Assembly: GCA_025738555.1 (NCBI GenBank)
Contig: JAOVFP010000006.1
Coordinates: 1,798,001-1,862,000, forward strand
Length of the DNA: 64,000 bases
Direction: 5' to 3'
DNA from: Cyathus striatus
Taxonomy: Eukaryota; Basidiomycota; Agaricomycetes; Agaricales; Nidulariaceae
Each line of letters begins with the position of its first letter. Position 1 is the stretch's first letter. The position numbers were made by a program, and so were the translations under genes. The notes under the pieces were generated by a model. The model had not been told where the DNA came from. It saw nothing but the letters and a program-made list of their open reading frames with translations, and did not search any database. Shown here piece by piece: positions 59,632 to 64,000 of the stretch.

Positions 59632-61080
59632 ATGGCACCACAAAGAGAAAAACCACTCCATTCTCTGTACGTCTTCCGAATAATCTATCCACAAAAGCCA
59701 ATAAACGACCATTCTTTCTTTATCTTCCAGATTCGCAGGTGCAACCGCAGGGGCAGTGGAAGCGTACGCCAACATCTTTCTCTACAGTATATGTTCTACT
59801 TAACGAACACAGTACTTTAATATAGGTTTGTCACCTACCCCACCGAGTACGTGAAAACACGGTCCCAGTTTAGCGGAAAGGCGCGTCTTCTTACCAGTCC
59901 TATATCAACAACACGTTGCTTATTATACTGGACGTACAGAGACAAAGTCCTATATCCATCATCCGAGAAACTCTGCAGACGAGAGGCGTCACTGGATTAT
60001 ACTCGGGATGCACGGCGCTGATGATTGGCAATTCTGTCAAGGCGGGCGTGAGGTTCGTGAGCTATGATTATTTCAAGCAGAAGCTGGCAGATTCACAGGT
60101 GAGTGTGTTCCTCTATTCATTACCTTTTGGGTCATACTGATGAGCTTCTAAGGGTAAAGTGAGCGCGCCGAGAAGCCTTGTTGGTACGTACGATCAACCA
60201 TCGTTTATCAGTGTAAATTAACGTGTTTATAGCCGGGTTGGGAGCGGGAATTACGGAGGCCATTTTCGCAGTTACACCATCAGAAACAATCAAGCAAGTG
60301 CTATATGCGTGTTTTTGTGGTCCTAGCTAACTGCTTCCTTCTACAGAACCAAACTCATTGACGACGCAAAGCGCCCGAACCCGCAATACCGTGGGCTGGT
60401 ACACGGAACAGTCTCAATCGTAAAGCAAGAAGGCTTAGCAGGAATCTACCGTGGATTATTCCCCGTCGTACGCCTCTTTCTCTTCTTTCCTCTTTTAATT
60501 TTCTTATGAATTCCACGATAGATGATGCGGCAAGGAGCTAACTCTGCCGTCCGTTTCACGACCTACGCGACACTCAAACAGTTTGTGCAAGGTACTACAC
60601 GACCCGGCCAGCCCCTCCCTAGCGCGATCACATTTGGAATTGGAGGTATCGCTGGCTTGGTGACTGTGTATACCACCATGCCTTTAGAGTAGGTTCACTT
60701 GGTTGCCTTTGGTACGGGGTGGATGTTGATACCCTAAACAGCGTAATCAAAACGCGCATGCAATCCCTCGAAGCTCGCGCACAATACCGCAACTCTTTCC
60801 ACTGCGGCTACCGGATTTTCACTGAAGAGGGGCTATTCAGGTTTTGGACCGGGACAACGCCTAGGCTGGCGCGGCTGGTGGTGCGCTTCTCTACTGATAT
60901 TTGTTGACTGGGTGGATACTGATGAATATGTCTTAGCTGAGCGGAGGTATTGTGTTTACGGTGTACGAAAAGATTATCACATTGAGTGGAGGTAGGATAC
61001 CCGCTACGCCGTCTAGAATGGAAAGGCACGAGTTAGAAGTACCATTGGAGCTACGCTATGCGCTACGTAATGAACTGTGA
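59632..61080 (+). CDS. CTP1: Mitochondrial tricarboxylate (citrate) carrier
   Basis: Ten exons: 59632..59666, 59731..59763, 59826..59880, 59940..60098, 60153..60183, 60233..60293, 60347..60467, 60522..60688, 60742..60880, 60937..61080; 314 aa. Three mitochondrial-carrier repeats carry the PxD/ExxK motifs: YPTEYVKTRSQFSGK, VTPSETIKTKLIDDAKRPNP, and TMPLDVIKTRMQSLEA. GIGGIAGLVTVYTTMPLD and FWTGTTPRLARL are typical of SLC25A1/Ctp1. It exchanges citrate for malate across the inner membrane. Two introns start with GC: 60294..60346 (GCAAGT) and probably 59881..59939 (GCGCGT); no GT donor gives the conserved frame. Confidence 0.93.
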
Positions 61081-62336
61081 TGCAGTTATGGGTTTTAAAA
61101 GCAAGGCCAGTCGGTAAGGTACATTAGCAGCTACATGAAGGTAAGCGCTATATATGTCAACACCAGGAGTAAGGTTGGCAACGCTTGAGGGATGACAAGG
61201 AGCCTTTTACGTGACCTAACCTGATACTAAGTCGACTCGGATGCAGGCCGTAAGTACTGATCAAGGTAAGTCAGGCAGACCTCAAACTCTGCTACCGGAA
61301 ACTATCAGTCTAGTATGGAGTTTTCTGGACGTGGCAAATCCTCAGTGCGCTTTTCTCTCTGAGTCTGGTGCGCTCATCTTTCCGCCTCTTCTCTCCAATC
61401 GCGTCTTGCGCGTTACGCAAACACAACCCTTTCCCTCCTTGATACACGAGAGGCGGTGTGTGTTCTCTGTCGATCGTACTTTGGTTTCAGAGGCCTTTTG
61501 AGGGCGGTTAAATTCCTGGCGCCAGATTTTTTCTATCGTATGGATAGCAGGCCTGGAATGTTCTCCTTGGACCAGCTTCCCAACAGTTTCACGGTTCTCC
61601 GACTTTCCGAGTCGCTGGTCAGCATTCGGCGCTCGCTCACGATCGATTCGGAAGTAATGTACACGCAGAGACAACACGGTCGATCAAGTGGACGCACGTG
61701 GATGTGAGCACGTTCGTTTTTGTTATTTCAGCTGTATGGAAGCGGGCGTTGGGTATGTAGTTTCAGACGGTTTTGTCGGAGGTGCCGAACGAGAATGATA
61801 CTTGGCGGCGGCGGCATGGAATTGAATTGGTCATGGCAATACAAATTGAACTGGGTGTATGTATATGAATTAGCAGAAAGCTTGGCGACAGAGGGCGGGT
61901 GGGAGAAGAGGGCGGTGTGTGGATGGCGGGATGGTTACTTATGTCAGTGTACGGTGGATAATAATACACATGAAGGCGATAATAATAGGATGCAGTACGT
62001 CGACGACGTAGATGCAAGGTACGCGATCACGTGCTGGTAAATCTCGATGTGACTACGTCAATAATTACGAGGTGGAGAAGAGAGAGTCTCACATCACCCA
62101 CGATGCAGAACACAGAAAAAGAGAGATATTTTGCGGGGGGATGGTAATTCCTATTCTCCTCCACGAGAAAATGGCGTTGAGTCTGGTTGCTGGTAAGTCT
62201 TACGCCGCTGTCTCGCTGATGATCGCAGATCGCCTATTTACATAACTCTTGTTCATTCCCCCTGTCATTCATCCAAATAGCCTCTCCGACAAGAGGCAGA
62301 TCCACTTGCAGGATAATCAACTTCTCCCCCACCACC
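61081..62336. other. Intergenic region, about 1.3 kb
   Basis: Several 80-110 codon frames on both strands (for example 61720..62040 plus) lack domain support. A possible upstream exon for the next gene (ATG at 62170 followed by a GTAAGT donor at 62192) exists but its splice leads to the frame used in the model below, so it might be a 5' exon. Confidence 0.45.
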
Positions 62337-64000
62337 ATGGGGTTCCACCGTCCCAAATCCCCATTCCAAAGCTCAAGGCCATCATCAGGCGAACTGTCTC
62401 TCCTGCACACTCCAGCTCACCCACTGACACCCTGAGGAAGAAGCCAGCACATCTGCAGGGAGGGAAATTCCCAAAGCTTCCGAAGCATGTCGTACTACAG
62501 GTCGCGGCCCACCTCCCTACATGGGATCTTCTCCACCTCAGTCTCACAGTCCGTTTCTCCTCTCACCCTCTTTCTCGCTTATCCTGCTAATCCCGACATC
62601 TTCGCAGTCCAAGCATCTCCGACAAACCCTCCTTCCATCCTTATATCACACCCTTGACCTCAGAACCAACAGGTCAATCGTCCGCCTTCTGCCTGCTCTC
62701 CCCCACCGGCCCGAGATACAACCACACATCAAACAATTCATTGTTAGACCAAATAATGTCCTATACACACCCCCGGGCGAAGAAATGGACGAACGACGAG
62801 TCGCGGACTGGGTCACCGATCTCTTAGGTGGCGGCAGCATGGACGGTCTCGAAGGCTTCGTGTGGGACGGCAGGGAAATGGCCACCGAAGACGTCTGGCT
62901 CGTTCTCAGGACAGAGTGAGTCCATCTACATACACGCCCTTCGATCAGCCTTCAATTAACGTTTTTTCCATATCAGGTGTCCGCTAATAACGCGTCTCGG
63001 AACCTCGATAGGCGGCAACCCGCTCAACTCGAGAAGTCACGTGAGCACCCATCACCCCTCTTCCTCCTTTTCCTATACATTGTACTCACCCCACGTCAGT
63101 TCTATGAGTTCTCCAATTTAACGTCACTTTCACTAAGTGTCAAATGCCCCGAGTATGGTTGGACGACAGGTTAGATCGTCCCCTCTTTCCCCCCTTTTCA
63201 TCTTTCTTACGTTCCATTCGAAGGTCCCCCTCCTGCACCTGAGAAGTTTCCCCGCCGCTTCTGGGCGATGCTGATCGAACGTTGTCCAAGTCTCGTCTCG
63301 CTATCCTTCACAGGTCATGCCCCCTGTCCACGTATCTTCGATGCGCGACACATCATGCACGGCAGATGGGAGCACCTCCGGCACTTAGAAGTTGGCGAGA
63401 TGGTCTGTTTCCTCGAGGGATCCAGCTCTAATCCTGCCAGCGAAAATGGACACAGCCAAAGACGAAGCCCATCCCGAAGCTCCGTAAGCTCCATCTCCCA
63501 ACGGGACGCATTTGCCACCTTCCTAGCTCTCCACGCAGGCATAACTAACCTAACCCTCTCCCACCCCACTCTCCCCACAGCGCTGCCCCATCTCCCCATT
63601 CTGTCCGCCCTCACCGCTCCCCCCGGCATCCTGCGTGTTCTCTCTCCGAGCACGAAACACACCCTTCAAACGCTCCGTATCAGCGTCCTGCACCATACAC
63701 CCGCAGCACTTGCGTCCTCATGCGGGATTCTGACCGAGTACACGGGACTGCGCTCGCTCAGCCTATGGGTGGACTTTTCCTTCTCGGGCGGGTACGGTGC
63801 AGGGGGCGTCCGAGGCGTCGTAGAGTCCATCTTGCGCTCGATCACGCCCCATCTCGAGAGCATCGAGTTGTGGTTGTTAACCCGCTCCGGGTGCGCGGTC
63901 GATGATGTGCTTCTTGCGTTCCGGACCGCTGCGTCCCCGGCTTTGCGCGCGCTGAAGCTCATGGTGCTCTTTGATGGCAAGGACATGGATACTCAAAGGG
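62337..64000 (+). CDS. F-box protein with leucine-rich C-terminal scaffold, cut by the right edge
   Basis: Exons from the tentative ATG at 62337: 62337..62395, 62437..62548, 62608..62915, 62977..63040, 63100..63169, then 63224 open to the window end. The 41-nt first intron is short, so the start is uncertain. F-box: KFPKLPKHVVLQVAAHLPTW DLLHLSLT. The C-terminal part has regularly spaced leucine blocks (NLTSLSLSVKCPEYG, CPSLVSLSFTGHAPC, GLRSLSLWVDFSFSG, HLESIELWLL, ALRALKLMVLF), which suggest an LRR-like substrate-binding region. It is a probable SCF adaptor; the substrate is unknown. It is truncated by the window. Confidence 0.75.

Overview
The window is nuclear DNA of a filamentous basidiomycete, most likely a wood- or litter-decaying agaricomycete. 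Genes carry many short introns (about 48-85 nt), often with GTRNGT donors, and are packed on both strands. Gene content fits: an expanded-type P450, a CBM1-linked glucuronoyl esterase of the lignocellulose system, TRK potassium transport and Rheb signalling. No bacterial, viral or organellar block was seen. All gene models were spliced by hand from the sequence; where exon lengths are listed, they sum to an intact reading frame.

Left third (1-24.3 kb): a cut-off minus-strand start at the left edge, an F-box protein, a complete cytochrome P450, a small Ser/Ala-rich GPI-type surface protein, then a divergent pair 92 bp apart: LCL3-type endonuclease (minus) and the TAH18 diflavin reductase of cytosolic Fe-S assembly (plus). 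Next come a SWI/SNF SMARCD subunit, a BAR-SH3 protein, a Rheb GTPase, a CBM1 glucuronoyl methylesterase and the Arp2/3 subunit ARPC5.

Middle (24.5-45.4 kb): a UFO1-like F-box/WD40/UIM protein, a decayed SRPK-like kinase, about 3 kb of gene-poor sequence, an orphan 340-aa protein with a hydrophobic Gly/Ala tail, and an RluA-type pseudouridine synthase. Then follows the most unusual part: four head-to-tail copies of a secreted amidohydrolase related to 2,3-dihydroxybenzoate (gamma-resorcylate) decarboxylases. Two copies are intact. One is broken by a perfect 25-bp tandem duplication and one is an older pseudogene. Each copy keeps its own TATA box.

Right third (45.4-64 kb): an intronless Rtt106-like histone chaperone, a 19-exon TRK potassium transporter, Mediator subunit Med22, adenylosuccinate lyase, a Ser/Pro-rich conserved-looking protein, an 85-aa protein, uroporphyrinogen-III synthase, mitochondrial citrate carrier, and an F-box/LRR-like gene running off the right edge.

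Most genes are unlinked housekeeping functions. The decarboxylase-like array is the only local cluster, and it looks like a birth-and-death gene family caught in progress.
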